A stretch of DNA of 64,000 nucleotides from Filobacillus milosensis (GTDB lineage: Bacteria; Bacillota; Bacilli; Bacillales; Alkalibacillaceae): positions 1-64,000 of the forward strand of contig NZ_SOPW01000015.1 in NCBI RefSeq assembly GCF_004402015.1, written 5' to 3'. A model generated the notes under the pieces. It was not told where the DNA came from. It saw only the letters and a program-made list of their open reading frames with translations, and made no database searches. Made by a program: the position numbers and the translations under genes. Positions 23,385 to 35,084 of the stretch are shown here, one piece after another (position 1 is the first letter of the stretch; every line of letters starts with the position of its first letter).

Positions 23385-23483
23385 CTTAAGTACTTAGCTA
23401 AAAAGTTGAGTAAATAATTTCGCCATTTAAGTACTTAACTAAAATTTTGAGTAGTAAGTGTCCCAACTTGAGCACTTACTAAT
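23385..23483 (-). repeat. 41-bp tandem repeat in the purH-purD gap
   Basis: Units start at 23385, 23426 and 23467, an exact 41-bp spacing. The first two agree at about 26 of their first 28 bases (plus strand: YTTAAGTACTTARCTAAAA, then TTGAGTA). The third is decayed (CTTGAGCACTTACTAA) and overlaps the purH stop codon. Unit 2 contains the palindrome TTAAGTACTTAA. A lone CTTAAG at 23364 sits half a period upstream of unit 1. Function unknown. Confidence 0.8.
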
Positions 23484-25017
23484 GTTTAAAGTGACGAACA
23501 CCTGTGAAAACCATTGAGATGCCATATTCATTACACTTTTGAATCGAATCTTCATCACGTATAGAGCCACCAGGTTGGATAATTGTTCGAATACCCGCTT
23601 CGTGAGCTGCTTCGACTGTATCGGCCATCGGAAAAAAGGCATCCGAAGCCATAACAGAATCTTGTGCCTTTTCGCCAGCTTGCTCGATAGCAATTTTGGC
23701 AGCGCCCACTCGGTTCATTTGCCCAGCACCAACTCCAATGGTTTGTGCATCTTTGGCTAATAAGATGGCATTTGATTTGACGTGTTTGATGACTTTCCAT
23801 GCGAATTTTAGGTCACCCCATTCACCATCAGATGGTGATCGCTCTGTTACGACTTTAAAATCATGCTCTTCCATCTCATGTCTATCTTCTTCTTGAATGA
23901 GCATGCCTCCGCTTACTGTCTTCACTTGATTTACCGCTTCATTCAACTTTACGGGTACCTCTAATAATCGAATGTTCTTTTTCTTAGTTAAAATTTCTAA
24001 AGCCCCATCTGTAAACGCTGGCGCAATGACAATTTCTAAAAAAATAGAGCTTAATTTTTCCGCCACTTGTTCATCGACAGAGCGGTTTAATGCGATAATT
24101 CCACCAAAAATAGAGACTGGATCAGCAGCATACGCCCGTGTAAAAGCATCATATAAGTTTTTACCAATCCCTACACCACATGGATTCATGTGCTTTACCG
24201 CGACTGCAGCAGGTTCTTCAAAGTCTTTCACAATGGTTAATGCGGCATCTGCATCCTGAATATTGTTATAAGAAAGCTCTTTGCCATGTAATTGTTTTGC
24301 CATAACTAATGTAGATGATTCTGCTAAAGCATCCGCATAAAAAGCGGCCTGTTGGTGAGGGTTTTCACCATAACGTAACGTTTGCTTTCGTTCATAAGTT
24401 AATGTTTTAGTTTCAGGAAATTTTTCTCCCACTTGATTTGTCAAATAATCAGCAATCAATGCATCATAATGGGCGGTATGTCTAAATACCTTTGCGGCTA
24501 ATTCACGTTTTAACTGAAGCGAGATTTCCCCTTCACTTAAAGCTTCAATAACTGCTGAGTAATCAGCAGGGTCAACTACAACCGTTACATCTTGATGGTT
24601 TTTCGCCGCAGACCTTAGCATGGTAGGGCCACCAATATCGATATTTTCAATTGCATCATCAAATGTTACATCTTCTTTTGAAATCGTCTCTTTAAACGGA
24701 TATAGATTCACTATTACAAAATCAATAGGTTGTATGTTTTGCGCTTGAAGCTGATCCATGTGATTTTCTTCAGACCTTTTAGCTAAAAGTCCACCATGAA
24801 CATTGGGGTGAAGAGTTTTGACTCGACCTCCTAAAATCTCTGGAAATCCAGTCACTTCTGATATACCTGTAACTTTAATACCAGCTTCTTCAATAGCTTT
24901 TTTTGTACCGCCTGTTGAAATAATCTCAATACCGTGTTCTACTAACTGCTTGGCTAAATCAACGATACCTGTTTTATCTGAAACACTAATTAACGCTCGT
25001 TTTTGCAATGGTTTCAC
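23479..25017 (-). CDS. purH: Bifunctional AICAR transformylase / IMP cyclohydrolase
   Basis: A 512-residue enzyme for the last two steps to IMP. The N-terminal MGS-like cyclohydrolase domain starts [12 protein letters not shown] and includes GGRVKTLHP. The C-terminal transformylase domain has LRYGENPHQ and the catalytic KHMNPCG. It uses 10-formyl-THF made by FolD, and its substrate ZMP (AICAR) is the signal read by the riboswitch upstream of folD. It overlaps purN by 32 bp. Confidence 0.98.
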   Translation of the reverse strand: MKPLQKRALISVSDKTGIVDLAKQLVEHGIEIISTGGTKKAIEEAGIKVTGISEVTGFPEILGGRVKTLHPNVHGGLLAKRSEENHMDQLQAQNIQPIDFVIVNLYPFKETISKEDVTFDDAIENIDIGGPTMLRSAAKNHQDVTVVVDPADYSAVIEALSEGEISLQLKRELAAKVFRHTAHYDALIADYLTNQVGEKFPETKTLTYERKQTLRYGENPHQQAAFYADALAESSTLVMAKQLHGKELSYNNIQDADAALTIVKDFEEPAAVAVKHMNPCGVGIGKNLYDAFTRAYAADPVSIFGGIIALNRSVDEQVAEKLSSIFLEIVIAPAFTDGALEILTKKKNIRLLEVPVKLNEAVNQVKTVSGGMLIQEEDRHEMEEHDFKVVTERSPSDGEWGDLKFAWKVIKHVKSNAILLAKDAQTIGVGAGQMNRVGAAKIAIEQAGEKAQDSVMASDAFFPMADTVEAAHEAGIRTIIQPGGSIRDEDSIQKCNEYGISMVFTGVRHFKH

Positions 25018-25585
25018 CCTTTCGTAACAGCTGATCTAATGTTTGAGGATATAAACGATGTTCTATTTTTTGTATTTTCTTTTGAAGACTGTCGTATGTA
25101 TCACTAGGTTTGATTTCTACTTTTTCTTGGGCAATGATTGGTCCGGTATCCATTCCTTCATCAACATAGTGAATCGTGACACCTGTAATCTTGGCACCCG
25201 CTTCTAACGCTTGCCCAATCGCATCCAGTCCTGGAAATTCAGGTAAAAGCGACGGGTGAATATTAATAATGTCACCATCAAATCTTTTCAACAGCATAGG
25301 TCCGATGAGACGCATGTAACCTGCTAACACAATAAAATCAACGCGGTACCTCATTAATAAACCTAATATATCAGCTTCGTAAGCCATTTTATCGGGGTAA
25401 TTTTTTGGAGAAATAAAATACGAGCTTACACCTAGCTGATCTGCCCGCTCTAACGCATAGGCAGTTGGCTGATCGGAAAATAATAAGACAACTTCATATC
25501 CCTTTTCTTTTCCTTTTGTAGCATTAACAATGGATTCAAAATTTGAGCCACTCCCCGAGGCAAATACGGCTACCCGTTTCATCAA
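24986..25585 (-). CDS. purN: Phosphoribosylglycinamide formyltransferase (GART)
   Basis: A 199-residue, 10-formyl-THF-dependent enzyme converting GAR to FGAR. The N-terminal [10 protein letters not shown] binds the substrate phosphate, and the catalytic block [13 protein letters not shown] plus the [12 protein letters not shown] loop are intact. It overlaps purM by 4 bp (ATGA) and purH by 32 bp, so translation is tightly coupled. No purT is seen in the window. Confidence 0.98.
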   Translation of the reverse strand: MMKRVAVFASGSGSNFESIVNATKGKEKGYEVVLLFSDQPTAYALERADQLGVSSYFISPKNYPDKMAYEADILGLLMRYRVDFIVLAGYMRLIGPMLLKRFDGDIINIHPSLLPEFPGLDAIGQALEAGAKITGVTIHYVDEGMDTGPIIAQEKVEIKPSDTYDSLQKKIQKIEHRLYPQTLDQLLRKGETIAKTSVN

Positions 25586-26604
25586 ATAACCTCCCCAACA
25601 ATCTTCAATTCATTTCCACGTTGAATGCTTCCAATAACATAAGCTTCATCTAATAGTTCTATAACCGTTTCTGCTTGGTCAGGTTCCACTGCTAAAACCA
25701 TACCTATGCCCATATTAAACACCCCGTACATATCCTGTTGGGTTAGTTGACCTTTTTGCTGTAAAAATTCAAATATGGTTGGACGTGGAAACTTTCCTAC
25801 ATCAATTGTCGCTGTCAGCCCTTCAGGTAACATACGTGGAATATTTTCATAGAATCCACCACCTGTGATATGAGCGGCACCTTTCAATAAACCATGGTCT
25901 TTCACTTTTAAAACATCTTTAACGTAGATTCTGGTTGAAGTTAATAGAACTTCACCGAGCGAACGATCAAAGGGTTCATACATTTTTTTTATATCTAAAC
26001 CAGCATCTGAAATGATTTTTCGTACTAATGAAAAACCGTTACTATGCACACCGCTAGAAGGAAGGCCGATAAGGATGTCACCTTCTTGGATCGAATCACC
26101 TGTAATTATTTCGCTTTTTTCACATGCTCCAACAGCAAAACCTGCTAGATCATATTCATCATCTTCGTAAATACCAGGCATTTCAGCTGTTTCACCACCG
26201 ATTAAAGCACATCCTGCATCTTCGCATCCATCTGAAATACCTTTTACTATTTGTTCGACTTTTTTAGGGTCAGCTTCACCTAGTCCGATATAATCCAAAA
26301 AGTATAAAGGCTCGGCTCCCTGAACGACAATATCATTAACACACATCGCCACTGCATCGATTCCAACTGTGTCATGAAGACCCAAGTTAAAAGCTAATTT
26401 TAATTTCGTTCCAACACCATCTGCACCTGAGATGAGTACAGGCTCGTCGTATTTCAATTGAGATAAATCAAACATGCCACCAAAGCTTCCTAATGTCCCC
26501 ATAACCCCAAGTCGCTTCGTACGATCAACATGGCTTTTCATCCGATCAACCGCTTCGTAACCCGCTTTAATATTTACTCCTGCTTGTTTATAGGCTTCAG
26601 ACAT
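25582..26604 (-). CDS. purM: Phosphoribosylformylglycinamidine cyclo-ligase (AIR synthetase)
   Basis: A 340-residue AIR synthase converting FGAM to AIR with ATP. Family blocks include [19 protein letters not shown] and the C-terminal FNMGIGM. It lies between purF (stop-start contact at 26604) and purN (4-bp overlap). Confidence 0.98.
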   Translation of the reverse strand: MSEAYKQAGVNIKAGYEAVDRMKSHVDRTKRLGVMGTLGSFGGMFDLSQLKYDEPVLISGADGVGTKLKLAFNLGLHDTVGIDAVAMCVNDIVVQGAEPLYFLDYIGLGEADPKKVEQIVKGISDGCEDAGCALIGGETAEMPGIYEDDEYDLAGFAVGACEKSEIITGDSIQEGDILIGLPSSGVHSNGFSLVRKIISDAGLDIKKMYEPFDRSLGEVLLTSTRIYVKDVLKVKDHGLLKGAAHITGGGFYENIPRMLPEGLTATIDVGKFPRPTIFEFLQQKGQLTQQDMYGVFNMGIGMVLAVEPDQAETVIELLDEAYVIGSIQRGNELKIVGEVI

Positions 26605-28037
26605 TAGTTTTTCGCTCCAATCAGCTGTTCTTTTTCATAAGGTGGTACTGAATCTTCATATAAATCTGTCGGGTAATTTCCAGTAAAACATGCGAGACAA
26701 TGTCCACAGTTAGGATTAGAGTCTTGGCGGTCTACCGCTTCGACCATCGAATCAATAGGCAGATAAGATATAGAGTCTGCGCCAATCATCTCACCAATCT
26801 CCTCAACACTATGGTTAGCAGCGATTAATTCACCTGCGTTGGATGTGTCGATTCCATAAAAACAAGGGTGAGTAATTGGAGGTGAACTTATGCGTACATG
26901 TACTTCTTTTGCTCCTGCTTGTTTTAGCATTTTCACGATCTTTTTCGAAGTTGTACCTCGAACTATGGAGTCATCAACCATAACGACACGTTTTCCTTCT
27001 ACTATCTTACGTACAGCTGATAACTTCATTTGTACACCACGCTCACGTAACTCTTGTGAAGGTTGAATGAATGTCCGACCAACATATCGATTTTTAATTA
27101 ACCCAAGCTCATAAGGAATTCCTGATTGCTCAGCAAAACCGATCGCTGCAGATATACTTGAATCGGGTACACCTGTTACAACATCCGCTTTAACGGGTGC
27201 AACTTCTGCCAGTTTTTTACCTAAACGCTTTCTCACACTATGAATATTATTTCCATCTACATTACTATCAGGACGAGCAAAATAGACATATTCCATCGTG
27301 CAAATAGCTCGATTTTTAGTTTTAGAAAAATAATCTGAGTGCATTCCTTCATCATCTATAACTAATATCTCACCAGGCTCGACTTCTCGCATATATTCAG
27401 CACCAACGACATCAAAAGCACACGTCTCTGAAGCCACTGCATACCCACTTCCTACACGACCGACCGAGAGTGGACGCATCCCTCGAGGATCCAAGGCAAC
27501 AATGAGTTGATTTTCCACTAACATCACAACCGCATACGCGCCCTCTAGTTCGCATAATGACTCCTTGACCCGCTCAATCATCACGTCTTGCTTAGAGCGT
27601 TTAATTAAATGGGCGATGACTTCCGTATCAGACGTCGTTTGAAAAATACTGCCGCTACACTCTAATTCTTCTCTTAGTTTGTTAGCATTCACTAAGTTAC
27701 CGTTATGCGCAATCGCCAGCGACCCTGTACTTGAGCGAAAAAATAAAGGTTGAATGTTTTCATAGGTTTTACCACCAGCGGTTGAATATCGTACATGACC
27801 AATAGCCGAACTTCCAGAAAGATTCATTAATTCATTTTCATCCAACACTTCAGTGACTAACCCTTGGCCTTTTGCTTGCTTTAATTCTTGACCGTTTGAC
27901 ACAACAACACCTGCACCTTCTTGACCACGGTGTTGTAAGGCGTGAAGGCCGTAATAAGTCATATGTGCTGCTTGTGTGTGCCCGTATACTCCAAAGATTC
28001 CACATTCTTCGTTTAATCCTTTGATTTCAGCAAGCAT
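26604..28037 (-). CDS. purF: Glutamine PRPP amidotransferase
   Basis: A 477-residue enzyme for the committed step: PRPP + glutamine to phosphoribosylamine. With the start at 28037 (AAAGGAG 7 bases upstream), the protein begins [12 protein letters not shown]. As in B. subtilis, an 11-residue propeptide would be removed to expose Cys12, the Ntn nucleophile. The PRPP loop [14 protein letters not shown] is intact, and C-terminal cysteines (CGHCLAC, plus CAF and CTM upstream) fit the 4Fe-4S cluster of the Bacillus-type enzyme. A longer ORF from 28055 lacks an SD. It overlaps purL by 25 bp. Confidence 0.97.
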   Translation of the reverse strand: MLAEIKGLNEECGIFGVYGHTQAAHMTYYGLHALQHRGQEGAGVVVSNGQELKQAKGQGLVTEVLDENELMNLSGSSAIGHVRYSTAGGKTYENIQPLFFRSSTGSLAIAHNGNLVNANKLREELECSGSIFQTTSDTEVIAHLIKRSKQDVMIERVKESLCELEGAYAVVMLVENQLIVALDPRGMRPLSVGRVGSGYAVASETCAFDVVGAEYMREVEPGEILVIDDEGMHSDYFSKTKNRAICTMEYVYFARPDSNVDGNNIHSVRKRLGKKLAEVAPVKADVVTGVPDSSISAAIGFAEQSGIPYELGLIKNRYVGRTFIQPSQELRERGVQMKLSAVRKIVEGKRVVMVDDSIVRGTTSKKIVKMLKQAGAKEVHVRISSPPITHPCFYGIDTSNAGELIAANHSVEEIGEMIGADSISYLPIDSMVEAVDRQDSNPNCGHCLACFTGNYPTDLYEDSVPPYEKEQLIGAKN

Positions 28038-30220
28038 GGAATGGCTCCTTTCCAAAGCTTAGTTAAATCATCTATGGAACGATCAACTACTTTCTCATTA
28101 TTGAACTTAATAACCATTTGCCCATTATTCGTTACAGTTCCAATTCTTACTGCATCAACCATTTGTTCAAATTGATCTGTAAGTTCAGGTTGAACCGTCA
28201 CAACAAATCTTGATTGTGTTTCGCTAAACAGTTCAATTGCATCTTCACCATCAATATCAACCGTTAAGCCTAAAGGGGTTGTCATCACTTTTTCAGCTAA
28301 AGCAACTGCTAAGCCACCTTCTGAAACGTCATGCGCTGAAGCGACCACCCCAGCTTGAATCGCTTGAAGTAATTGTTGTTGATGTTTTTGTTCTGTCTTT
28401 AAATCAATAGTCGGACAATTGCCTTCATATTGACCTGATAAAAGCTTTTGAATTTCACTGCCACCGATCTCTTCAGTTGTCTCACCAATGACATACACCG
28501 CATCGCCTGGCTCTTTAGCTAATTGTGTAGTTATATGTTTTAAGTCATGCACAAGCCCAACCATACCGATGACAGGTGTTGGGTAAACGCTCGTGCCATT
28601 CGTCTCATTATAAAGGGATACATTTCCACTGATGACAGGCGTTTTTAGTAATTCACACGCTTTCGCCATCCCGTCAGTTGCTTGTTCCATCATCCAAAAC
28701 ACTTCAGGTTTATCTGGATTACCAAAATTCAAGCAGTCTGTAACCGCAACCGGTTCAGCGCCTGAAGCGACAAGATTTCTTGCAGCTTCTGCGACCGCAA
28801 TTTGACCGCCTTGCTGTGGGTCTAAGTGCAAGTATCTCGAATTACAATCCGTTGTCATAGCAATAGCTTTATCTGTTCCTCTAACGCGCAATACCGCTGC
28901 ATCTGAACCTGGCTTAACTACCGTATTTGTCTGAACTTGATGGTCATATTGTTCATAAACCCACTCTTTACTTGCAATCGTAGGCTGTTGTAATAATTGT
29001 TCAAGTATATCGTTAGCGTCGTTAAATTCTAACTTTTGAGAGACTCTATTAAACTCAGGTTTCTTAGATGGCATATGGTATACCGGTGCATCTTCTGCCA
29101 GTGCATCAACTGGTACATCAGTTACAATTTCACCTTTAAACAATAGACGAAATTGCTTTTCTTCAATGACCTGACCAACTTCCACCGCTTCAAGGTCATA
29201 TTTCGAAACAATGTCTTTAATTTCTTGTTCTCGACCTTTTTCAACGACGATTAACATGCGCTCTTGTGATTCTGAAAGCATCATCTCATAAGGTGTCATA
29301 TCTCTTTCACGCTGCGGGACCAAATCGAGATTCATTTCAATTCCTGTTCCAGCTTTACTCGCCATCTCACTTGCAGAAGACGTTAGTCCTGCTGCACCCA
29401 TATCTTGAATCCCGACTAGCGCATCGCACTTCACAATCTCTAAACTAGCTTCAATTAAAAGTTTTTCCATAAACGGATCGCCAACTTGGACAGCTGGACG
29501 GTCTTCAGCAGAATTATCTGTTAACTCTTCTGATGCAAACGTAGCTCCATGAATACCATCTCTACCTGTTGCTGACCCAATATACATGACGGTGTTGCCG
29601 ATTCCTTTGGCCTGACCCACCTGAATATCTTCATGTTTTATTAACCCGACACACATGGCATTTACAAGCGGATTCCCTTTATAGCAATCATCAAATTGAA
29701 TCTCGCCACCGACTGTTGGAACCCCGACGCAATTTCCATAACCCGCAATTCCTGCCACCACTTCTTCAAACAAGTACTTTGTACGAGGGTGATTAAGCTC
29801 TCCAAATCTTAAAGAATTTAACAAAGCAATGGGTTTCGCTCCCATCGAGAAGACATCACGTAAGATTCCACCTACACCTGTCGCAGCCCCTTGATAAGGT
29901 TCAATCGCTGAAGGGTGATTGTGACTTTCAATTTTAAAAGCTACCGCTAACTCATCTCCTATATCAACAATACCTGCACCTTCACCAGGACCTTGTAAAA
30001 CCCGTTCACTGGTTGTAGGGAATTTACTTAAAAGTGGTTTGGATTTTTTATAGCTGCAATGCTCACTCCACATCACTGAAAAAATTCCTGTTTCTGTATA
30101 GTTAGGTGTACGACCAAGTAATTCTTCTATACGATTAAACTCTTCATCACTTAAACCCATCTCAGCATATAACTTTTTATCTTTAACCTCATTTGGACTT
30201 GGCTCAAGAAGTAACGGCAT
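28013..30220 (-). CDS. purL: FGAM synthetase, large subunit
   Basis: A 735-residue small-type PurL, the length used by Gram-positives that keep PurS and PurQ as separate subunits. Blocks such as [24 protein letters not shown] and the C-terminal [15 protein letters not shown] are clear. With PurQ and PurS it forms the complex that turns FGAR, glutamine and ATP into FGAM. It overlaps purQ by 17 bp. Confidence 0.98.
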   Translation of the reverse strand: MPLLLEPSPNEVKDKKLYAEMGLSDEEFNRIEELLGRTPNYTETGIFSVMWSEHCSYKKSKPLLSKFPTTSERVLQGPGEGAGIVDIGDELAVAFKIESHNHPSAIEPYQGAATGVGGILRDVFSMGAKPIALLNSLRFGELNHPRTKYLFEEVVAGIAGYGNCVGVPTVGGEIQFDDCYKGNPLVNAMCVGLIKHEDIQVGQAKGIGNTVMYIGSATGRDGIHGATFASEELTDNSAEDRPAVQVGDPFMEKLLIEASLEIVKCDALVGIQDMGAAGLTSSASEMASKAGTGIEMNLDLVPQRERDMTPYEMMLSESQERMLIVVEKGREQEIKDIVSKYDLEAVEVGQVIEEKQFRLLFKGEIVTDVPVDALAEDAPVYHMPSKKPEFNRVSQKLEFNDANDILEQLLQQPTIASKEWVYEQYDHQVQTNTVVKPGSDAAVLRVRGTDKAIAMTTDCNSRYLHLDPQQGGQIAVAEAARNLVASGAEPVAVTDCLNFGNPDKPEVFWMMEQATDGMAKACELLKTPVISGNVSLYNETNGTSVYPTPVIGMVGLVHDLKHITTQLAKEPGDAVYVIGETTEEIGGSEIQKLLSGQYEGNCPTIDLKTEQKHQQQLLQAIQAGVVASAHDVSEGGLAVALAEKVMTTPLGLTVDIDGEDAIELFSETQSRFVVTVQPELTDQFEQMVDAVRIGTVTNNGQMVIKFNNEKVVDRSIDDLTKLWKGAIPCLLKSKD

Positions 30221-30887
30221 GCTGTTCCCTCCAATGCACTAGAATCGACTGAAACAATTTGTATCCATCATCATTACCTAATAATTGTTCAACTGCACGT
30301 TCAGGGTGCGGCATCATTCCTAAGACATTACCTCGTTCATTCACAATACCTGCAATATCCCCTTTGGATCCGTTCGGGTTATCTGCATAGCGGAAGACAA
30401 CCTGATGGTTCTTCTCTAAATCTGCTAAAGTACCTTCATCACACTCATAATTTCCTTCAGCATGAGCGATTGGAAGATTAATTCGCTCTTGTAATCGATA
30501 TTGATTAGTAAATGCAGTCTCGTTATTTTCAACGATTAAAGGTGTCGTCTGACAAATAAATTTAAGATGTTCATTACGTTTCATCGCACCTGGTAAAAGC
30601 CCTGATTCTAATAGAACTTGAAATCCGTTACAAATGCCTAAAATCGGCTTACCAGATTCAGCAAAGTCTATAATGGCTGGCATTATATTAGAAAAACTGG
30701 CAATCGCACCTGAACGAAGGTAATCACCGTATGAGAACCCTCCAGGTAAAAGAACAGCATCATAGTTTTCTAGATTTGTTTCATGATGAGAGACATAGTC
30801 TACTTCTTCACATAACACTTCCTCTATCGCACGGAAGAGGTCGGTATCACAGTTGGAGCCGGGGAATACAATGACCGCAAACCTCAC
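30204..30887 (-). CDS. purQ: FGAM synthetase, glutaminase subunit
   Basis: A 227-residue class I glutamine amidotransferase. The triad is visible: Cys in GICNGFQVL, and His and Glu in PHPERAVE near the C-terminus. It supplies ammonia to PurL. The purQ ATG overlaps the purS stop by 4 bp. Confidence 0.98.
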   Translation of the reverse strand: MRFAVIVFPGSNCDTDLFRAIEEVLCEEVDYVSHHETNLENYDAVLLPGGFSYGDYLRSGAIASFSNIMPAIIDFAESGKPILGICNGFQVLLESGLLPGAMKRNEHLKFICQTTPLIVENNETAFTNQYRLQERINLPIAHAEGNYECDEGTLADLEKNHQVVFRYADNPNGSKGDIAGIVNERGNVLGMMPHPERAVEQLLGNDDGYKLFQSILVHWREQHAVTS

Positions 30888-31135
30888 TTCGAAACGACCT
30901 CCTCTGTCTCATAGCGGTAATCCTCTATGACGGGATTAGCCAGTAATTGCTCACACATGTTTTGAATCTCTTGATCGCCTGCAGCTTCATGATCCATATA
31001 AAATTCCATATACTTCCCAACACGCATCTCGCTAACTCCTCTAAATCCTCTAGCATCTAACGCCTGTTCTACTGCTTTTCCTTGAGGATCAAGTACACCT
31101 TCTTTTAATGTGACAAATACTTTTACTTTAACCAT
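30884..31135 (-). CDS. purS: FGAM synthetase, PurS subunit
   Basis: An 83-residue protein, normal for PurS. It starts [16 protein letters not shown] and contains RVGKYMEF. PurS dimers bridge PurL and PurQ in Gram-positive FGAM synthetase. Overlaps purC by 8 bp and purQ by 4 bp. Confidence 0.97.
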   Translation of the reverse strand: MVKVKVFVTLKEGVLDPQGKAVEQALDARGFRGVSEMRVGKYMEFYMDHEAAGDQEIQNMCEQLLANPVIEDYRYETEEVVSK

Positions 31136-31850
31136 GAGACAAAGCCCCCTTTAATCGATTTAATATAATTTTATAAGCATGTTCGACACTACCTAAACCC
31201 TGTCGGAACACATCTTTATCTAGTTTTTCATTCGTATGAATATCCCATAAGCGACACGTGTCAGGTGAAACTTCATCAGATAAAATGATTTGTCCTGAGC
31301 GGTCGTAACCGAATTCTAATTTAAAATCTACAAGCTTGATCTCGCATGCTTCAAAAAGCTCAATTAAAGCATCATTCACTTTTAATGCCATTTCTTTCAT
31401 TTGATTTAAATCAGATTGATTAACTAGATTTAATAGTTTAATATGATCTTCATTAATCAGTGGATCACCTAGATCATCATCTTTGTAATAGTATTCAACA
31501 ATCGGAAATGCCAATTCTCTTCCTTCTTTTAGCCCTATTCGTTTAGCTAAACTACCTGCGGCAATGTTCCGAACGACAACTTCGATTGGGATAATCTCAT
31601 TATGCTGGACCAACTGCTCAGTCTGGTTTAATTGCTCAAGCCAATGATTCGAAATCCCTTCACGGTTTAAACGTTCGAACAATATTGATGAGATTTGATT
31701 GTTTAATGCGCCTTTCCCTTGCTCTTGCGCTTTTTTCTCACCATTGAATGCTGTTAAATCATTTTTATATTCAACGATTAGAACATCAGATTGATCAGTT
31801 TCAAATAACCTTTTCGCCTTTCCTTCATAAAGCAGTTGACCTTTATCCAA
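31128..31850 (-). CDS. purC: SAICAR synthetase
   Basis: A 240-residue enzyme joining CAIR with aspartate. LLYEGKAKRLFET at the N-terminus, EVVVRNIAAGSLAKR in the middle and KLEFGY with DEVSPDTCRLWD are family hallmarks. In the operon between purB (13-bp gap) and purS. Confidence 0.98.
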   Translation of the reverse strand: MDKGQLLYEGKAKRLFETDQSDVLIVEYKNDLTAFNGEKKAQEQGKGALNNQISSILFERLNREGISNHWLEQLNQTEQLVQHNEIIPIEVVVRNIAAGSLAKRIGLKEGRELAFPIVEYYYKDDDLGDPLINEDHIKLLNLVNQSDLNQMKEMALKVNDALIELFEACEIKLVDFKLEFGYDRSGQIILSDEVSPDTCRLWDIHTNEKLDKDVFRQGLGSVEHAYKIILNRLKGALSHG

Positions 31851-31863
31851 ATGAAACGCCCCC

Positions 31864-33159
31864 TTAATTTAAACCTAGTCGTTCGAAAATCCCGTCTACA
31901 TTCTTTAAGTGATACGTTGCATCAAAGCAATCATCCAGTTCCTCTTCAGTTAATTGTTGTTTAATGTCAGGGTGATTTCTAACTAATTCAATGAATGATG
32001 TTTGCTCTTCCCAGGCTTGCATCGCGAGAGGCTGAACCAAATCATAAGCCGCTTCACGAGATAAACCTTTATCAATTAATGATAGAAGTACGCGCTGGGA
32101 GAAAATCAAACCAAATGTGCGATCCATGTTACGCTTCATATTGTCTTCATATACTGTTAATTTTTCTACAATACTCCCAAAGCGATTTAGCATATAATTA
32201 AGAGCAATCGTTGCATCAGGTAAAATGACGCGTTCAGCTGACGAATGAGAAATATCTCGTTCATGCCACAGTGGCACATTTTCATATGCTGTCATCATGT
32301 AACCTCGAATAACTCTCGCCATCCCTGCCATATTCTCTGACCCAATTGGATTACGCTTATGTGGCATAGCGGATGAACCTTTCTGGCCTTTAGCGAAAAA
32401 TTCCTCCACTTCACGAGTTTCACTTTTTTGTAACCCTCGAATTTCTACAGCCATCTTTTCAATTGATGTTGCAATTAGAGCTAACGTTGACATATAGTGC
32501 GCGTGACGGTCGCGTTGTAACGTTTGAGTGGATATTGGAGCTGGCTTTAATCCAAGGTTTTCACAAACAAATTTTTCAACAAACGGATCAATATTCGCAT
32601 ACGTTCCAACTGCGCCAGACATTTTTCCGTAACCGATCGTCTCAGCAGCCGCATCAAATCGCTCCAGGTTACGCTTCATCTCTTCATACCACAGCGCCAT
32701 TTTAAGGCCAAATGTCGTAGGTTCAGCGTGCACGCCGTGAGTTCTTCCCATCATGACTGTGTATTTATGTTCTTTTGCCTTTTCTTTTAATATGTTTACA
32801 AATCGAACAAGATCTTTTCTAATAATGTCATTCGCCTGCTTAATTAAGTAGCCTAAAGCGGTATCAACCACATCCGTTGAGGTTAATCCGTAATGAACCC
32901 ATTTCTTTTCATCGCCCAATGTTTCAGATACAGAACGTGTAAACGCAACGACATCATGACGTGTTTCCGCTTCAATTTCTTGAATTCGAGCGACATCAAA
33001 CGAAGCTTTTTCTCTAATGGCTTTCACATCTTCTTTGGGGATGATACCCAGTTCAGCCCACGCTTCACATGCTAAGATTTCAACTTCCAACCAGGCTTGA
33101 TATTTATTTTGTTCCGTCCAAATTTGACCCATTTCTTCTCGTGTATAACGTTCAATCAT
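31864..33159 (-). CDS. purB: Adenylosuccinate lyase
   Basis: A 431-residue fumarase/aspartase-superfamily enzyme. It cleaves SAICAR to AICAR and adenylosuccinate to AMP. The superfamily signature [11 protein letters not shown] and the TSTDVVDTA block are intact. As it releases AICAR (ZMP), it feeds PurH and the ZTP signal. Confidence 0.98.
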   Translation of the reverse strand: MIERYTREEMGQIWTEQNKYQAWLEVEILACEAWAELGIIPKEDVKAIREKASFDVARIQEIEAETRHDVVAFTRSVSETLGDEKKWVHYGLTSTDVVDTALGYLIKQANDIIRKDLVRFVNILKEKAKEHKYTVMMGRTHGVHAEPTTFGLKMALWYEEMKRNLERFDAAAETIGYGKMSGAVGTYANIDPFVEKFVCENLGLKPAPISTQTLQRDRHAHYMSTLALIATSIEKMAVEIRGLQKSETREVEEFFAKGQKGSSAMPHKRNPIGSENMAGMARVIRGYMMTAYENVPLWHERDISHSSAERVILPDATIALNYMLNRFGSIVEKLTVYEDNMKRNMDRTFGLIFSQRVLLSLIDKGLSREAAYDLVQPLAMQAWEEQTSFIELVRNHPDIKQQLTEEELDDCFDATYHLKNVDGIFERLGLN

Positions 33160-33162
33160 TTC

Positions 33163-34287
33163 TTATTGCCTCCAAATTCCTATATCTTTTATTTGTTGAA
33201 TGATGCCTTTTGTATTTTCTCCGATAAAATTCACATGCCCCATTTTTCGCTTAGGTTTAGCATCTTGTTTTCCGTATAAATGTAGTTTGGCATTCGGTAC
33301 ATTTGGAATACTCATTTTTACAGCGTCTAAGTGTTCACCCAACACATTCATCATAACCACCGCAGAGTGCTGATCTGGATTAGCTAACGTCATTCCAGTA
33401 ATGGCACGAATGTGTTGTTCGAATTGATTCGTCACGCAAGCATCCAGTGTATAATGACCTGAATTATGAGGTCTCGGTGCTACTTCATTAATGTAAATTT
33501 CTCCATCATCTGTTAAAAACATTTCAACACCCAGCGTTCCTACTAACTCCATTGATTCGGCTAATTGCTCTGCCATTTGTTTAGCTTTCTCAGCAATCAA
33601 CGGGACAATTCGAGCCGGGACGATCGATTGAAGTAAAATATGGTCTACATGAATATTTTCACTAACTGGAAAGCTAACCATTTCACCGTTCACACTTCGA
33701 TTCACGATAACTGACAGTTCTTTTTCAAATGGTAAAAAACGTTCTAGAATACACGGACCATGATCAATTAAATCCACCGCATTCATTAGATCTGACTTTT
33801 CACGGATGATGAATTGACCTTTTCCATCATAGCCCCCACGCCTTGTTTTTAATACGCAAGGAAAACCAATGTGTTCTGATGCCCGCTTCAAGTCTTCAAT
33901 ATTATGAATCAGGTCATATGCTACAACATTACACCCACTATCTGTAATGGCCTTTTTCTCGAACGCTCGATCTTGCGAAATTCTTATGAGCTCACTACCT
34001 TGAGGGACATATCCATTTTCAACTAAATACTCACAAACTCCCACATCGATACTCTCAAATTCATAAGTAATGACATCCGAAACTTCTAATAACCGTTGAG
34101 CTGCTTCAATGTCATGATATGCTGCTACAATTTCAACATCAGCTAATTGTCCCGTTGGTGAATCAGGAGTGGGATCAAGCACGGCAATCCGATAGCCCAT
34201 CTGTTTGGCTGCAATTGCCATCATTCTTCCCAACTGACCGCCACCAATAATTCCTATCGTTTTCCCTGGTTCAATATGTTTTACCAT
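33163..34287 (-). CDS. purK: N5-carboxyaminoimidazole ribonucleotide synthase
   Basis: A 374-residue ATP-grasp enzyme carboxylating AIR to N5-CAIR with bicarbonate and ATP. The N-terminal [14 protein letters not shown] and the C-terminal [13 protein letters not shown] are typical. It is partner of PurE and overlaps purE by 7 bp; 3 bp separate it from purB. Confidence 0.98.
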   Translation of the reverse strand: MVKHIEPGKTIGIIGGGQLGRMMAIAAKQMGYRIAVLDPTPDSPTGQLADVEIVAAYHDIEAAQRLLEVSDVITYEFESIDVGVCEYLVENGYVPQGSELIRISQDRAFEKKAITDSGCNVVAYDLIHNIEDLKRASEHIGFPCVLKTRRGGYDGKGQFIIREKSDLMNAVDLIDHGPCILERFLPFEKELSVIVNRSVNGEMVSFPVSENIHVDHILLQSIVPARIVPLIAEKAKQMAEQLAESMELVGTLGVEMFLTDDGEIYINEVAPRPHNSGHYTLDACVTNQFEQHIRAITGMTLANPDQHSAVVMMNVLGEHLDAVKMSIPNVPNAKLHLYGKQDAKPKRKMGHVNFIGENTKGIIQQIKDIGIWRQ

Positions 34288-34775
34288 GTTTGTAACTCCT
34301 CATTAGATTGTTCGACTTTCTCTTGCAATGCTAAACGTCTATGATTTAATCGTTCGTAAAGTTCATCATTAAAAACCGCTAACTGTTGAACAGCCAGCAA
34401 ACCTGCGTTAGTTGCCCCGGCTTTACCAATTGCGACAGTCGCTACTGGAACGCCACCCGGCATTTGTACAATGGATAATAATGAATCAAGTCCATTTAAT
34501 GTTTTGGATTGAACAGGAACGCCTATGACAGGTAGAAGGGTCTTTGCGGCAACCATTCCCGGGAGATGAGCAGCCCCTCCTGCTCCTGCAATAATGACTT
34601 TAATACCACGTGCTTTGGCTTGCTCCGCGTAACGAAACATTTTCTCCGGCGTGCGGTGAGCAGAGACAACCTCTTTTTCATAAGAAACTTCAAGTTCATC
34701 TAGTATCTCACACGCATACTTCATCGTTTCCCAATCTGATGTACTTCCCATGATTACTCCAACCTCTGGTCGCAT
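34281..34775 (-). CDS. purE: N5-CAIR mutase, catalytic subunit
   Basis: A 164-residue PurE, near the 162 of B. subtilis. [13 protein letters not shown] and the [10 protein letters not shown] motif with the catalytic His are present. It converts N5-CAIR to CAIR. The ATG at 34775 is chosen because AGGAGG precedes it; the ORF extends to 34799, but that extension contains the SD. First gene of the operon, behind the guanine riboswitch. Confidence 0.98.
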   Translation of the reverse strand: MRPEVGVIMGSTSDWETMKYACEILDELEVSYEKEVVSAHRTPEKMFRYAEQAKARGIKVIIAGAGGAAHLPGMVAAKTLLPVIGVPVQSKTLNGLDSLLSIVQMPGGVPVATVAIGKAGATNAGLLAVQQLAVFNDELYERLNHRRLALQEKVEQSNEELQTW

Positions 34776-34852
34776 GCTGATCCTCCTTTTATAACCCAAA
34801 TTTTTACTTTTCTAGCGTTTCTTATATTAATTATTTTTTATAGATTAAATAA

Positions 34853-34897
34853 AGCTAAATAAAAATAGACTGCTTCCCTATATGAGGAAAGCAGTCT
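34853..34897 (-). terminator. Riboswitch-controlled terminator ahead of purE
   Basis: On the minus strand, AGACTGCTTTCC and GGGAAGCAGTCT make a long stem around TCATATA, followed by ATTTTTATTT. The CTTTCCTCATA part of the 5' arm and loop can instead pair with TATGAGGGAAG at the 3' end of the aptamer, giving an antiterminator. This is the standard off-switch layout. Confidence 0.92.
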
Positions 34898-34941
34898 GGA
34901 CATACGTCACCCTATACCAAATAAACTGTTCAGAATACTTC

Positions 34942-35010
34942 CCTCATAGTCCAGTCGTTTACGGCAACTGGGTAGAGACTTTTGGGCCATATTCCCAACA
35001 TTATATGAGG
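34942..35010 (-). promoter_or_regulatory. Purine riboswitch aptamer, guanine class
   Basis: On the minus strand, P1 pairs CCTCATA with TATGAGG. Inside are TATAAT, the P2 hairpin (GGGAATATGGCCC region), the core AGTCTCTACC and the P3 arm with CCGTAAAC, matching the xpt-type aptamer. The specificity position in GACTATG is C, not T, which indicates guanine or hypoxanthine rather than adenine. Ligand binding should favour the terminator and switch the operon off. Confidence 0.95.
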
Positions 35011-35043
35011 GTCTATTATTTAACTGTTCGCTTTTACAACTTC

Positions 35044-35071
35044 ATTATAACATTCACTTATAATAGTTCAA
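35044..35071 (-). promoter_or_regulatory. Purine operon promoter
   Basis: On the minus strand, TTGAAC, a 16-base spacer and perfect TATAAT, followed 34 bases later by the riboswitch aptamer. Transcription should start near 35037. Confidence 0.8.
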
Positions 35072-35084
35072 CCTATTTTTATAA

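Noticed and set aside
23385-23483. CRISPR-like array
   Set aside because: Only three units with decaying similarity, no spacers of stable length between identical repeats, and no cas genes.
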